A stretch of 64,000 nt of DNA from Malania oleifera (Eukaryota > Streptophyta > Magnoliopsida > Santalales > Ximeniaceae): contig NC_080422.1 of the NCBI RefSeq assembly GCF_029873635.1, positions 4,692,001 through 4,756,000 of the forward strand, read 5' to 3'. Shown piece after piece: positions 10,676 to 22,929 of this stretch (the first letter of the stretch is position 1; every line of letters starts with the position of its first letter). Under the pieces are notes generated by a model that had not been told where the DNA came from, searched no databases, and was given only the letters and a program-made list of their open reading frames with translations. The position numbers and the translations under genes were made by a program.

Positions 10676-11885
10676 CACCCCCAACTAACATTTTGCTAGT
10701 CCTTCGAAAATAACGTGAATGCATTCAAATCGGGGGAATAACAACTAAAATTCCAATACTTATGAAAATTACATGCCATGAAATATGCTTAATGAGTTTA
10801 GGAACACAGAACACAAATTAATCCAAGTTAAGTATCAACTGAGAGATTTATACACCATTTAGTAAAATAACCAAGATAATGGAGTGTAACAAAGCTCACG
10901 TGTACAAGAGAGGATCAGAGTTCCAAGATTGACTACCAACAAACATTAACGGTTTTAAACACACCAATTAATTTGAGACAACCACACTGTCTTACTCTAA
11001 TTCAAAATCATTGTACTGGCGGCTTTCACACTATTACACTTTAAAAGTCACCCACTTTCTTGATTAGTTAGGACCCTGGTAGTAGGTCACGCTACTACAC
11101 TTTAAAAGGTACTCACTTTTTATTTAGTTAGGATCCTGGTAATAGGCAGCTCTTTCCAATACAAAATTGTTTCCTTTTTTTATTCCTTTTTTTTTTCTTT
11201 TCTTTCTTTTTCTTCTTTTTGCAACTGATCCCTAACTTGTTTCTTGTTTTCATTTGCTTTAAACCTTTTTTTTTTTCTAAGCCATTAGGATATGGTTCAT
11301 TAGAGTCCCAAACAACTGAAGTAAACATCAACTAGAAATGATCAAAGGTAGTCTTTCTAAGTCTTCTAACCTATGTAGTGTGTGTAGCAAGGCTTTCAAC
11401 ATCCTTCTCTTAGTTACAACTAAATAAAATGGATAAAGCTCTCTTTTAATTTAAACTCTGATTGAACTACATCCTACATGTTCCATATCCTCAAAAAGAG
11501 AAAGAAAAAAAATTTGGTATGTAACGTTCACGAATAAGAAATTCAGCATGCTTTGAGCTCAATAACAGTATTTCCCAAAAGTGGACCAAGGTAACATACA
11601 AACATCTATAATATACAAATATCACATTAAAACTCATCAGGTGGAAGCACACAACATCACATGCAAATTCTCTCCCCCTAACCAAAATGAGACACTGTCC
11701 TCAATGTGAAAGCATAGGGGAGATGGAAAAGATATGCATGGGGGAAACAAACGAACAGAAAAAGAAAAATAATCGAGAGTCACAACCAACAAACAAAGTA
11801 GAAAAAGAAAAGAAAGATGCAAATAAGAACAAATGAAACGAAAACAAAAAGAAAAAGAAAGACAGTAAAAAAGAAAGGTTAGAGA
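10676..11885 (-). other. Athila copy A 3' non-coding region (env-like position)
   Basis: This is the interval between the integrase C-terminus and the 3' LTR, where some Athila elements carry an env-like gene. Only low-complexity minus-strand reading frames are present (Phe/Leu/Ser-rich or Lys-rich), with no convincing transmembrane protein gene. It includes A/T-rich runs and a short repeated phrase, CACTTTAAAAG (near 11037 and 11098). Confidence 0.6.
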
Positions 11886-13180
11886 ACTCCCCTGGGGTCT
11901 TGCAGGAGCAAGACCTCTTCATGTGGATCGAATGGAGTCATGAAAGGCTTGAAACGCTAGCCATTGATTGTGAAGTTGTTGCCACTCTTTGGATCTACAA
12001 TTTCTACCGCGCCATGAGAATGGACTTTTTTAATGATGTACGGACCACCCTATTGGGACTTTAGTTTCCCAGTAAACAGATGCAATATAGAGTCATAGAG
12101 AAGCACTTGCTGAGTAGGAAAAAAGTTGTTTGTCTTTGATTTTCCTATCATGCAACAACTTCATCCGCTCCTTTGCTAAGCGGGCATTGTCGTAAGCTTC
12201 CCTCCTAGATTCTTCAAGCTCATATACCTGTAATTTCCTTAAACCTTTGACATCTTCAAGTGAAAAGTTAATCTGTTTTATAGCCTATAAAGCACGATGC
12301 TGAATCTCAACAAGTAAATGACATGCCTTACCATAAACTAACTTGTAGGGAGACATCCCTGAGTTTGTCTTGAAAGTAGTTCGGTAGACCCAGAGTGCAT
12401 CAAAAAGTTTTTTTGACCAGTCTTTTTGATTATGACGCACCGTTTTCTCAAGTATAATTTTGATCTCTCTATTGACCAACTCAGCTTGACCATTAGTCTG
12501 AGGGTGGTATGGAGTAGAGACCTTATGGGCCACTCCATACTTTTGTATGAGTTTTTCAAAAGGTTTTTTACAAAAGTGCAACCCTCCATCACTAATGATC
12601 GCCTTGGGTAAGCCAAAACGTGCAAATAAATCCTTGAAAAAATGGATAAAAACCCTATGGTCATTTGTTCTACAAGGTGTTATTCCACCCATTTTTAGAC
12701 ATAATTCACAGTAACTAAAATGTAAAAGTGCCCAAAAGAGTTTGGGAATGGTCCTATAAAGTCAATTCCCCAACAGTCAAAAATTTCAAGAGTCAAAATG
12801 GGAGACATAGGCATTTCATTCTTTGCTGTGATTTTCCCTAATTTCTGACAAGCCTCACAGGTTTTATAAAAATTTTCAATATCTTTGAACGTAGTAGGCC
12901 AGTAGAGTCCACTTTATAAAATTTTTGAAACAATTTTCTTTGCAGCAAAGTGGCCTCCACAGGCTCCACTATGACAAAAATGCTTCAAAGAAGTAAATTC
13001 ATCATTGGACACACATCTGCGAACCAATTGATCAGAACAATATGTAAACAGATATGGATTGTCAAAATAGTAGTGTTGTACCTCTGCAAGGAACTTACGC
13101 TTATCCTGAGTTACCCAATGGTATGGCATTCGGTCGGTGATAAGGTAGTTCACAATATCAGCAAACTAAGGAGTGCGTGA
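11886..13180 (-). pseudogene. Athila copy A integrase (broken)
   Basis: This is the integrase of the Athila element. The N-terminal zinc region at 12914-13153 contains HFCHSGACGGHF. The catalytic core at 12285-12692 contains ISDGGLHF and the Glu block AELVNREIK, followed by [16 protein letters not shown] and LVYGKACHL. The C-terminal part can be followed to about 11886 through one or two stops (EAYDNARLAKERMK…). The frame is interrupted between the zinc region and the core. The tandem-duplication breakpoint (12072) lies in its C-terminal part. Confidence 0.82.
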
Positions 13181-13300
13181 CACTGCAAAAAGATGCTCAT
13201 CAGGAAAATCATCATTTAAGGGAGAAAGGGATACAAACATATCAGGCAGCTGCAAATGAGAAAGATGGTCAGCTACAACATTTTCTACTCCCTTTTTATC

Positions 13301-13999
13301 TCAAATGGTGATGTAAAACTCTTGAAGTAGTAGAATCCATCTGATCAACTTGGGCTTAACATCTTTTTTTGCCAACAAATATTTCAAAGCTGAGTGATCA
13401 ATAAAAATAATGACAGAAGATCTAATGACACAAGAACGAAATTTTTCCAAGGCAAACACAACAGCTAACAACTCCTTCTTAGTGGTGGTATAATTTTTTT
13501 GAGCATCATTCAAGGCACAACTTGCATAATAGATGACAAAAGGCTTGTTATCGACTCTTTGACCCAGAACGGCCCCAAGATCGAAATCACTAGTATCAGT
13601 CATAATCTCAAACGGCAAGTCCCATCGAGGGGGTTGCATAATGGGTGCCATGGTCAAATATTTCTTTAGTGTCTCAAAAGCCTATTGGCATGCATCGGTC
13701 CATAAAAATTCAGTCTCTGTTTGCAATAAAGAACACAATGGTGTAGCAATACTACTGAAGTTCTGAATGAAACGCCTACAGAAGCCGGCATGGCCAAGGA
13801 AAGAACGAATATCCCTCACTATCTTAGGGACAGGTAACTGGGAAATCAACTCTACCTTAGCTCTATCGACCTTTATACCATGCTCACAAACTAAATGGCT
13901 AAGTACCAAACCACTACTTACCATAAACTGACACTTTTCCCAATTCAAAAAAAAGTTATTTTCTTCACATCTTTTTAGGATAGTAGTCAAAATTTTCAA
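13301..13999 (-). pseudogene. Athila copy A RNase H and RT thumb (broken)
   Basis: RNase H lies at 13301-13657 ([44 protein letters not shown]) and includes catalytic acidic residues. The preceding thumb/connection part lies at 13682-13999 (NNFFLNWEKCQFM…GIKVDRAKVELI). A stop separates the two parts near 13680. Bases 13181-13300 are a decayed linker to integrase. Confidence 0.8.
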
Positions 14000-14776
14000 T
14001 TAGGTATCAAAAGACTTACCAAACACAGAAAAATCATCCATAAAAATTTCACACATCTCATCTAACATGTCAAAGAAAATACTCATCATGCATCGCTGGA
14101 AATTAACGGGTGCATTGCATAATCCGAATGACATCCTGCGAAAGACATAAGTACCAAAGGGGCAAATGAAGGTGGTCTTCTCTTGATCCTCTAGTGCTAC
14201 AAAAATTTGATAATACCAAGAAAAACCATCCAAAAAACTATAAAAAGCATTACCAGCTACTTTTTCGAGTATCTGATTTAGCAAGGGTAATGGGAAGTGA
14301 TATTTTCGGCTAACCAAATTTAATTTACGATAATCAATGCACATTCTCCAACCCGTTACTTTCCTAGATGGGATCAACTCTCCACTAGCATTCTCAATGA
14401 CAGTCAAACCAGATTTTTTTGGTACTACCTGTGTCGGGCTTACCCATTTGCTATCGAAGATAGGATAAATGATGTCAGTAGCTAATAATTTCAACACTTC
14501 TTTCTTTACCACTTCTTTCATGGTTGGATTCAATCTTCGTTGAGCATCACGAACTAGTCTTGCATCTCCTTCCAGAAAGATGTTGTGAGTACAGATTGTA
14601 GGATCAATATCCTTGATGTCTGCAATAGTCCAGCCTATTGCTCCTCGATGCTGCCTCAATACCTGCAATAACTCAGTTTCATGCTTCAAAGTAAGATGAG
14701 AAGAAATTACCACTAGGAATGTGCCCTCATCTGGGCTTAGGAAAACATATTTCAAGTCCTCAAGTAGTGGCTTCAA
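14000..14776 (-). pseudogene. Athila copy A reverse transcriptase
   Basis: This is the longest open retroelement frame in the window (258 codons). Blocks in order: WVSPTQVVPKKSG, VTGWRMCIDYRKLN, HFPLPLLNQIL, FYSFLDGFSWYYQI, FRRMSFGLCNAPVNF and the catalytic FMDDFSVFG. The MDD version of the YxDD box and the VPKKSG block are typical of Athila. The frame is open but cut off from the neighbouring domains by stops at both ends. This segment is deleted in unit B. Confidence 0.88.
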
Positions 14777-14815
14777 CTCAAGTGTAGGGACTTATTCCTC
14801 GGATGACTTCATGAT

Positions 14816-15217
14816 TTATGGTAAGTTAAAAGCTTCAAAAGTTGGCTTACGCCAACTACTCATATAACCTGCATCTAACAATCGAGGGGAACCATCTATC
14901 TCTATGTACTTCCCCTCTGATTCTGTCAACTCTCTAGACAAGGGAACTGTCTCATAAAAAACATCAGGCTGCTCGGGAGAGTCATTGTCAAATGCACTGT
15001 CAGAATCAAACACTGATAACAACTATGAAATATCAAAATCATCTATCACATCAACTGCATGTACCTCAGAGTCATCACAACTACTCGGCATCTTGCAAGC
15101 ATTGAACACATTCATCTCCAATGTCATATTCCCGAATGTGAGCTTCAATACTTCACTTCGACAATTGATCAAGGCATTGGAGGTAGCAAGGAATGGGCGT
15201 CCAAGTATGAAAGGTTC
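14816..15217 (-). pseudogene. Athila copy A protease-RT linker
   Basis: This is a decayed connecting region between protease and RT. The piece at 14816-15022 is acidic (SDSDSAFDNDSPEQ-like) and ends near KPTFEAFNLP, which resembles the spacer that precedes RT in Athila polyproteins. Nothing else is recognisable. Confidence 0.5.
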
Positions 15218-15778
15218 CTAGGAAATGGTGGAGATAGACTGCTGCATATCCAAAACCACAAAGTCCACCGGATAGTAAAATTTGTCGACTTGAACCAATA
15301 CATTCTCAATAACACCCCGTGGTACCTTCACTGATCTGTCAGCCAACTGTAGCACAATGGAGGCCTTCTTCAGCTCACCTAACCCCAACTGCTCATATAT
15401 CGAGAATGGTAGCAAGTTCACATTACTCCCCAAATCAAGTAGAGCTCTCCCAATGCGAGATTCACCGATCATAATGGAGATGGTGAGAGAACTAGGATCT
15501 CTGAGTTTCTGAGGAGTTTCACTCAATATCAATGCACTAACCTGCTCTGTCAAGAAAGCCTTCTTCCTTACATTTAATTTCCTCTTCACTGTGCACAAGT
15601 CCTTTAAAAAATTTGCATACGAAGGAACCTGCTGAATGGCATCTAGAAGTGGGATATTGATCTTCACCTGCTTGAAGATCTCCTGAATCTCAGTATGGTA
15701 TTTTTTCTTCTGACTAGCTGCCAACCTCTGAGGATAGGGTACCGCAGGTCGGTACTCCTTACTAGTCTTGACCTTCAC
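15218..15778 (-). pseudogene. Athila copy A aspartic protease
   Basis: This is an open stretch of 186 codons. The N-terminal part (YPQRLAASQKKKYHTEIQEIFKQ…INIPLLDAIQQVPSYANFLK) is the Gag-protease linker typical of Athila. The active site reads ALLDLGSNVNLLPFSIYEQL: Asp-Leu-Gly replaces the usual Asp-Thr/Ser-Gly, which is common in the Athila clade. VDFVVLDM follows near the end. The first part of this frame survives in unit B at about 29737-29885. Confidence 0.85.
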
Positions 15779-17264
15779 ATCAACTGATTACTTCAATTCT
15801 AGACTTACGTCCTTTGATTTTTCTTTGGCCTCATCTGCCTCAACTGCTACTTCCGCTGTCAGGGCAACTGTTTGCCTTTCAGTGAATATCTCTGGTCGGG
15901 AGACTTCTTTCCCACTTCTCAAAGTAATGACGACCTTTGTTGTCTCAATAGAATCCCTTGAAATATTATGCATTGGCTGCTGTTGCTACTAGTATACCTG
16001 AGGATTAGGCTAAGGTTGTGCTGGAAATTTTCCTTTCTCTAAGGTACTAAACTGTGTACTTATCTTATTAATGGCGCCTCATAGTTCATTGTTAGTTGTG
16101 ACTTGAATTTTCATGAACTATTGATGAGTATCCTCAAGATACCTTTTCGTTGGAACGGGTGCAACATTAGATGGAAACCCTGGAGGTGAGTAGTGCTGAG
16201 AAATTGGATGTGGCTGATACGGGTGCTGAGGCGGTGGTGCACAAGACTGGGGAGACTACTGAAACTGTGAAGAAGATTGACCAGATTGATCATTTCTCCA
16301 TGAAAAATTTGGGTGATTCCTCCATCCCGGATTGTAAGTGTTTAAGAAAGGCTGATTGGGAACTCTGTTAACCCAATTTACTGACTGAATCTGATCAGAC
16401 CTAATCTTCTATACTACCGTCAGAATTAGACAATCCTGGGTCTTATGGCTAGAGTCGGCGCATAGAGAACATACCTCAACTAATTTCACCGCTTTCACCT
16501 TCTCTAACTCCATAACCTCTACCCTCCTAACTAATGCAGCAATACGAGCCTGGATATCAGTCTCCTCCTTTACCTCATATTTACCTCCACCACCAATTTC
16601 CCTAAGAGGTTGCACCGCCATTGGTGCCCGATCAGATCGTGTATTCCACTGTTGTGCACTTTCAGCTAAGAAATCAAAGAATGCTAGTGCCTCATCTAGT
16701 TCCTTGTTGAAGAACTCCCCATTACACATAGTCTGAACAAACTGCTTACAATCAGGAGCGAGAGGAGTGTAGAAATAATTTACCAGCCCCCAAGACTCAA
16801 ACCCATGATGCAGACAGATATTTATCAACTCTTTGAACCTTTCCCAACAAGCTTGAAAGGTCTCATCACCTCTCTGCATAAACTAACTGATTTGCTCCTA
16901 TAGGAACTAGGTTCTCTGAAAAGGAAAAAAAATTATGTAAGAACTCACGCTGCATGTTAGTCCAATCAGAAATAGAGTTAGATATTAGAGAATTAAACCA
17001 GATATTCGCTTTATCCTTCAAGGAAAAAGGAAATAAATGGAGCTTAATGTATTCATCAGTTCCTACTCTAGTAATAAAGGTAGTACATGCCAACTCAAAA
17101 TTTGTCAGATGCTGATAAGGACTGTCAAAATTCATCCCGTGGAACTGAGGCATTACTGACAACATACCATGCTTAATAGTGAAATTCGGTGCATTATTTG
17201 GAAAAGCAATACAGGATGGTGTGGTGGTGCGTGTAGGCTACAAAAAGTCTTTCAAAGTGCGTGG
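15779..17264 (-). pseudogene. Athila copy A gag, main part (broken)
   Basis: Gag forms the element's particle. The capsid part at 16866-17165 reads MLSVMPQFHGMNFDSPYQHL…FPFSLKDKANIWFNSL; it shifts frame near 16870 into 16409-16879 (FQACWERFKELINICLHHGFESWGLV…), which ends with a zinc-knuckle-like CSLCADSSHKTQDC. The piece from 16400 down to 15779 is the degraded C-terminal tail. The N-terminal eight codons lie beyond the solo LTR at 19198-19218. Confidence 0.82.
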
Positions 17265-19192
17265 TGTAACGACCTGCTCAAATTCTATATATTTATATAT
17301 TAAGTTAAACTGCACTGATAACTCCGGATGGAATAAAACATCAACCTAAGCAGCGAGAAGCTGAAGTCAAGTATCCACAACCATATACATATACAATACA
17401 ATACCAGAGTGCTAAATACCCCCAAATGATATACATACATAACTGAACTATGGCTACACAAAAATATCCCTCTTTCCCAAATACACTCACCCTACTGGTA
17501 GGGAAGCACTATAGCCTCTACCTGCGAGCTTGATCTGCTCGCCTTGTTGGATCACCTGAAAAATATCAATTAAATGGGATGAGGCGATGCTCAGTAAGAA
17601 GAAACATGCTGTTACTAGGGTGTAGCAAGTGAGTCATATACTTGGAAAATCTGATCTAAACAAAAATACCATATATAACAAAACTGAGAAAACCTGTATA
17701 CCTGTTATCATATAAAACAAGCTTACATAGCTTAACATAAACTGATTATTGAGAATGTTCTATTCATAATACTGATAATACTTATAAGTATAACTGTCAT
17801 TTGTAAATCTGATCATAATATATATAAATAATAACTGTGAAAATTCCTTGGATGGATATTGAAGTCATGAATTAACCCCTCATGACAGGGTTGTGCAGCC
17901 TGAAGGCGGGACCAAACCTAGCTGGCCGACTAGGGTAAGTCAACTGAACTTCGACAGTCATATCAGCCTCCTCAACCCATATCTGATGGGGAGTCCGTCC
18001 ACAACACAGGCACGATCGACTTCTAAATACCACCTATTATCTGAATAGGGGTTGTACTTTGATCTGAATATAGCTATGGTATCGTGCTCTGCTGCTGAAT
18101 ATGGTCCATCAGGGTCTGATACTATATACATAACTAATATTTCTATAAAAAAAAATACTATTTTTAACATGATTCTGTAACATCTGAAATAACCATAACA
18201 TCATATAAATTGTTGAGTAAACTATAATAACTGAGTTTTTGAGATATCTACTTAATTGAATAATTGAAATACTTGATTTACAGTATGAACTGAATGTTAT
18301 CGTTTTAAAGTAGGTATATCATAATATTATGAAAATACTGCAAAATACAAGTTTCTATGCGTACGCTGAAAATCATGGTATTCTGAAAATTATGGAAACC
18401 TTGTACTGAGTTAATACTAACTCATGCCACACAATTAAATATCAACATTATGAGGCTCTGAACCTGCATAGATAAACTGAATAATAATTTGCTGAAAACA
18501 TATAATTTATACTGATTCTTAATAGGTTTGCCTAGCATAGCATATTTCCCTTACCTGATTCCTACTAAAAATCCCCTATTCAGATGGGTCCTGCACCCGC
18601 AGGGTTCTCCACTAAACACCCTAAAAACCAAATATCTCATAACAAAATATCATTATTTCTACGTATACTACATTCCCTACAGCTGCTGGAAAGCCTAATT
18701 TTAACAAAAAGGCCTTACCCTGAATTTGGGATGAAATTCAACTTCGTCCCACTAATGATCCGCTCTGGTAGACTTAGGGAGAACTTTCCCAGGAGCGTCA
18801 TGATGGTCTCAGATCGTCAATTCGGTGAACGGCAGGGCCGAAATCGAAGAGAGTAGGAAGAGGAACCCTAGGGAGGAGAAAGTGAGAGAGAATTTTTGCC
18901 ATTTTTTGCTTAAAAATCCGAGATTGGTACAATTTATACACTGGCCTTCGTCGACGAGTCACGTCATCTCATCGATGAGGTCAAGAAAGCAACTCATTGA
19001 CGAACTTCCCCCCTCGTCTACAAAATTTAGAGGCCCAGATATATTCTCGGTATCTACTCGTTGACGAAGGACACCCTTGTCGACGAGCCCAAAGTGCAAT
19101 GTCGTCGACGAAGCCTGCTGCCTCCTTCTGTTTCTGTTTCCATTTCCCTCCCTCTTTATTATTTAAATACCATTATTCTTCAGGTCGTTACA
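17265..19192 (-). mobile_element. Solo LTR (Tekay-like) inserted in Athila gag, copy A
   Basis: This is a 1928-bp solo LTR with ends TGTAACGACC…GGTCGTTACA, framed by a perfect 5-bp TSD, CGTGG (17260-17264 and 19193-19197). No internal retroelement sequence is present, so it is a recombination remnant. The direction is taken from the minus-strand TATA-like site at 18931-18940 and from the decamer array upstream of it. It also holds CTCATCCC/CTCAGTAAG-type sequence near 17575-17600, shared with related LTRs. The insertion lies after about eight gag codons. Confidence 0.9.
18946..19112. promoter_or_regulatory. Palindromic decamer array in the U3 of the solo LTR, copy A
   Basis: About seven TCGTCGACGA-like units lie here; two or three are perfect and the others carry one to three changes. 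They sit just upstream (minus strand) of the TATA-like site at 18931-18940. The arrangement matches the TK1 and TK2 LTRs although the rest of this LTR differs strongly from both. Confidence 0.5.
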
Positions 19193-19531
19193 CGTGGTGC
19201 AGGTGGATGTTCAGCCATAGTTTCCTCAAAATTCCCTTAAAAAAAATCACTCAAATCAATTTCAGTGTCCTCATTTACAACAGAAACAGGAAACTTACTA
19301 CCTGTATTAGGTGACAGTTTGTATACCTTATGTGAAATGTCCCTAACCCAAGGCATCAAACATCAACCCAAATAGCAGACAGTCACCAACATAGCAGTAA
19401 ACAAGCATGATCAAAATTTTTTTGTTTTTTTTTTTTTTGTTGTTTTGAAAATATTTTTTTTTTTTTGTGTTTTTAAATTATGAGAAAAATCAAAATAAAT
19501 GGATAAAAAAAGTTTAAAACTAAAACTAACA
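19193..19531 (-). pseudogene. Athila copy A gag start and 5' leader
   Basis: The gag start ATG is at 19216-19218 (minus), reading MAEHPPAP before the solo LTR breaks the frame. Upstream to the primer-binding site is the leader. Part of it is open in the duplicate copy (PNTGSKFPVS…), so an upstream in-frame extension is possible. It holds T-rich runs at 19420-19470. Confidence 0.65.
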
Positions 19532-19550
19532 TTCCCCGGCAACGGCACCA
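19532..19550 (-). other. Athila copy A primer-binding site (Asp-tRNA type)
   Basis: The minus strand reads TGGTGCCGTTGCCGGGGAA, six bases from the 5' LTR. This is the usual primer-binding sequence of Athila elements and sets the direction. Confidence 0.88.
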
Positions 19551-19556
19551 AAAACT

Positions 19557-20485
19557 TGACTCACTTCTAAAAATGAGTAGTTCGGAAGCTATCCCAAGTA
19601 TAGGAGTTACATGATGTAATAATTAGCCCAAGCAGGCCAGATCGTCTCCTCAGGAAATGCAGATTAATTTTAAACTAGTGCGAAACAGGAAAAGAAAATA
19701 AGAAAACATTTTTTTACTGAACATGGCTCAAATTCGAAATCTTGGGGGTTTTGAAAATTTGTGGTGAAATTGAAATGACGTGAGACTTAAACTATAAACC
19801 TAGCAAACATAGAACCAACCAAACACTCATTAATTGAATATTCAAATAGTAAAAATGGATAGCTAACAACAAACTCGACAAAGACCTAAGAGTAATGAAT
19901 ATACTAAACCTAACAATGACTCAACTAAATGAAAATAAATTAAGCCAAACTATTCATAAAATTAGACTAAATCCAACAATAGAGAGACTCAAATATTGCC
20001 TAAATAGAAGTGACTAAATTTCAACTAATAATAAAAAAATGTCCAATAAGTATTAACTCTTACAATGACCTTGAAATAAACAAATAGACTAAACTTAATG
20101 ATATATATAATCCAATAGAGTTTAAATCCAACAACTACAAGGAAAATAAACTGAATCTAACCCCTTAAATATTCTAAGCAAGTATTTAAAGTGAAGAGAA
20201 AGAGAGATTAAACAAGCATTAATCTAATGAATAGTGTGTAATCTAAACTAGTTCTCTTAAACAAAGGTTAATCCCAACTTGAAATGGAAATGAACTAAAA
20301 GCTTAGCAAAAAAATAACTATAACAACATTAAAATAACACAAGGAGAGAAAGAGAGAGAGAGAAAATAAACTCAACAATACTGTGAACAGAAGTCTTCAA
20401 TGCATTAATCAACGTGAACTCAATATTAAAATATCCATTAAAATAATACTAAAGTGCACAAGTAACTAAACAAAGTAATTAAGAA

Positions 20486-20536
<51 letters not shown>

Positions 20537-21298
20537 AGGAAGAGTTGGAGCAATGGAGAGATGAGCAGCTCAGGTCTCCACAATTCCTAGCTGCGGCGTT
20601 GCCCCCCCAAGTACAAGGAAGCAAGCCCCCACAAAATGTCCCACACAGCTCCCCAAAACCCTATTCACCTTTTACCTTCCAAAAGCAACCTAGCGCACAC
20701 CCTCTTCATGTGCCCACTGCCAAGCCTACTTAAAAAACTAAAGAAGCTTCAATAAACCCTACAAAGAAGCTGCTCCTTTGACTTGTCAAAATAAATTTAA
20801 CAAATCCCCCCTCTTTGACAATTCGGTCCCCAACATTAAAAAGCCCCAACGCCTCTTGCGTCCACTTGTATAACCAGGTCACATCAATACTCGACCCACT
20901 TTATTATTATTTTTATTTTCTTTTCTTGTTTCTTCTTTTTTCTTTTTTTCCCAGTGAACAAAGGGGATTTTGACCTTCCTAAAGCCTGTATCTCTCAATG
21001 TTTGAAACAAGAAAGTCGTAGAGCACTTTCTTAGCTTTCCCCATAATTTTCAATCGTCTCGATCAGAACTCGGACGAGAAAGTTACGCCCAGATTACGGA
21101 GTAATGTCGATTTTAGCTTCTAATAATTGCCCTGCAATAAAAAAAAATACCAAAAATTCATAAATTACTCAATAAAACCCAACTATTATGAATAAAACAC
21201 AATGTTAAAATATTTAGAGTAATTAGGCATTTAATTAAAAATATAATTCATAATACATGAATTAAAACACCTAATTACGCAATTTAAGCGCGTAATCA
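19557..21298 (-). repeat. Athila copy A 5' LTR
   Basis: This 1742-bp LTR runs from TGACTCACTT to GCGCGTAATCA. It carries the uninterrupted target sequence (near 20051-20056) of the TK1 insertion and therefore shows what the 3' LTR looked like before. It includes a TA/GA microsatellite at about 20488-20533. Confidence 0.88.
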
Positions 21299-22482
21299 AC
21301 ATACTTTAACAAACCTCTTAGATATAAACGAGTGGGTTGCACCTGAATAGAAAAGCACAACAGATTTATGGGAAAACATATAAATAATACCCGTAACTAC
21401 ATCCTCTGCATACTCGGCATCACCCGGTGTCATAGAGTACACCCGTGCTTGAGTTGTATTCCCTTGGTGACCACCTTGGGGTGCTTGATTCCCCCTCCCA
21501 TACTACTGCTGTTGAGATGTGTAATTCATTATCGTGGGATAGTCTCGCACCTAATGCCCTGCTACACCCCAGCTATAGCAAATCGCCGTTCCAGCCCTAC
21601 ACTCGCCCCAATGCTTCTTGTGGCATTTGGGACAAGTAGCACTCCGGGAACTCCCCTGTGAGGCTCAAGATCCCGAGACCTGCCGCTGGATCGACGAACT
21701 ACCAAGCCGCTTCCAGGAGTTCTGGCTAGAGCTGGACTAATAACTCTGAGGCAAGGGCCTCTTCCTCTGGTTCACCTTTCTCTTCCCTTCCTAAATACTA
21801 GCCTCCGTCACCATGGCTCTATCCACCACTTCAGTAAAGCTCTAGACCAATAACGCCGCCACCTACGCACGTATTGCCCACTTCAACCCTCTCTCAAACA
21901 TCCGAGCCTTCTTCGGCTCATCTGGGACCATATGTGGAGCAAATTGGGATAGTTCTAAAAATATGGTTGCATATTGCTGCACCGACAAGGACCCCTGCGT
22001 CAGATGTAGGATGTCATTTGCCTTTACCTCTCTAGTGGCAACAGGGAAGTTTCTACTGAAGAAGACTTCCCTGAATCGGCTCCAGGTAACAGATGCATAC
22101 CTTAGTCGTTGTTCCTCTACCAGCTTAGCCGATCTCCACCATCTCTTTACCTCTCCCACCTGTTTAAAGGTGGCTAACCTTACTTTTTGCTCCTCTGTGC
22201 ATTCCAGCACCCCCAATAGTTCCTTCATCACCTGAATCCAGTCTTTCTCCGCAATTGGGTTCGGTCTTCTCGAGAATGTCGACGAATTCATTCGAGAAAA
22301 CTACTGGAATGTGTAGCCTCTATTAGCCGCTAGCTGACCTTGTTCACTAGAATCCCTCCAAAATCCCTTCCTAGCCTAGCGTGCTATACTGTGCAGCATA
22401 GCCGAGGTCTCAATGTCATCTTCCCTGGAGGCATCCACATGATTGTCCCCTCCAGACATAACCTCCTTTCCTCTGGGTTCCA
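21299..22482 (-). pseudogene. TK2 gag and start of protease, copy A (broken)
   Basis: This is the gag region of a second Tekay-type element. The likely start is at about 22482 (MEPRGKEVMSGG). The capsid part is open at 21863-22291 (ECTEEQKVRLATF, WSRFREVFFSRNFPVATREVKA, LELSQFAPHMV). A zinc-knuckle region lies around 21570-21700. Near 21299-21360 the minus strand reads like the protease active-site segment (FYSGATHS-like), where the Athila insertion cuts it. Several stops break the frame. Confidence 0.8.
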
Positions 22483-22910
22483 TCTTGAGGATAGGATAGA
22501 AGCCGACTTAAAAATTCCACATTTATCAAGGTCGATGCAAGTATGGAATGACTAATAGCTAAAACATACAAATTAGTTTAAAGAAATCACTTATACATTA
22601 CTGCTACAAAACTGCCAAGGTGTCGGCCCCTAATCATGACACTGACACTACATACATACTTTTCCAACCTATCGTTCCAAATCCTAAATTTTGGAGCTCC
22701 AGTCCCTCAACCTAGAAACAAAACCATTGATGGATTTACTGTGGTTTTCTTGAAATTGTCACTCCAGGAAAAACATAGAAGACCGTCAAAAAATCATTGT
22801 CCCTAAGCCCCCAAACTAAATCCCAACTTAACTTACCCATTCTTATTCTTCACTCATCTCAACTTATACTCTGGTAAGTATCACTAACAAAGTCTATAGA
22901 ACCTAGCAAA
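22483..22910 (-). other. TK2 5' leader, copy A
   Basis: This is the non-coding leader between gag and the primer-binding site. No gene is seen. Confidence 0.5.
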
Positions 22911-22927
22911 CCTAGGCTCTGATACCA
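22911..22927 (-). other. TK2 primer-binding site, copy A
   Basis: The minus strand reads TGGTATCAGAGCCTAGG, the initiator-Met tRNA type, two bases from the 5' LTR. Confidence 0.88.
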
Positions 22928-22929
22928 CC

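Larger units (their letters stand above)
18..21298 (-). mobile_element. Athila-type Ty3/Gypsy retrotransposon, copy A (nested host of two insertions)
   Basis: This is a full-length but dead Athila-clade element read on the minus strand: 5' LTR 19557-21298, primer-binding site 19532-19550, gag, protease, RT, RNase H, integrase, a long non-coding 3' region, and a 3' LTR at 18-10675 that is split by TK1. Athila identity rests on the Asp-type primer-binding site (TGGTGCCGTTGCCGGGGAA), the protease motif LLDLG, the RT motif FMDDFSVFG and the domain order. The LTRs begin TGACTCAC and end GCGTAATCA. The likely TSD is ACGTA/ACATA. A solo LTR interrupts gag. In one hand-compared stretch the two LTRs differ at roughly 7-8% of positions, so the insertion is old. 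Confidence 0.88.

Noticed and set aside
11128-11922. Possible env-like gene of Athila
   Set aside because: Frames are short, low-complexity (Phe/Leu/Ser or Lys runs) and have no domain structure.
21368-21661. Plus-strand frames of 97 and 64 codons, repeated at 35169-35406
   Set aside because: They are antisense to the TK2 gag zinc-knuckle region; the repetition only reflects the tandem duplication.
22911-22929. tRNA-like sequence TGGTATCAGAGC (also at 7665, 36657, 47541, 50762, 56706)
   Set aside because: Each is a primer-binding site next to a terminal repeat; no complete tRNA fold is present.
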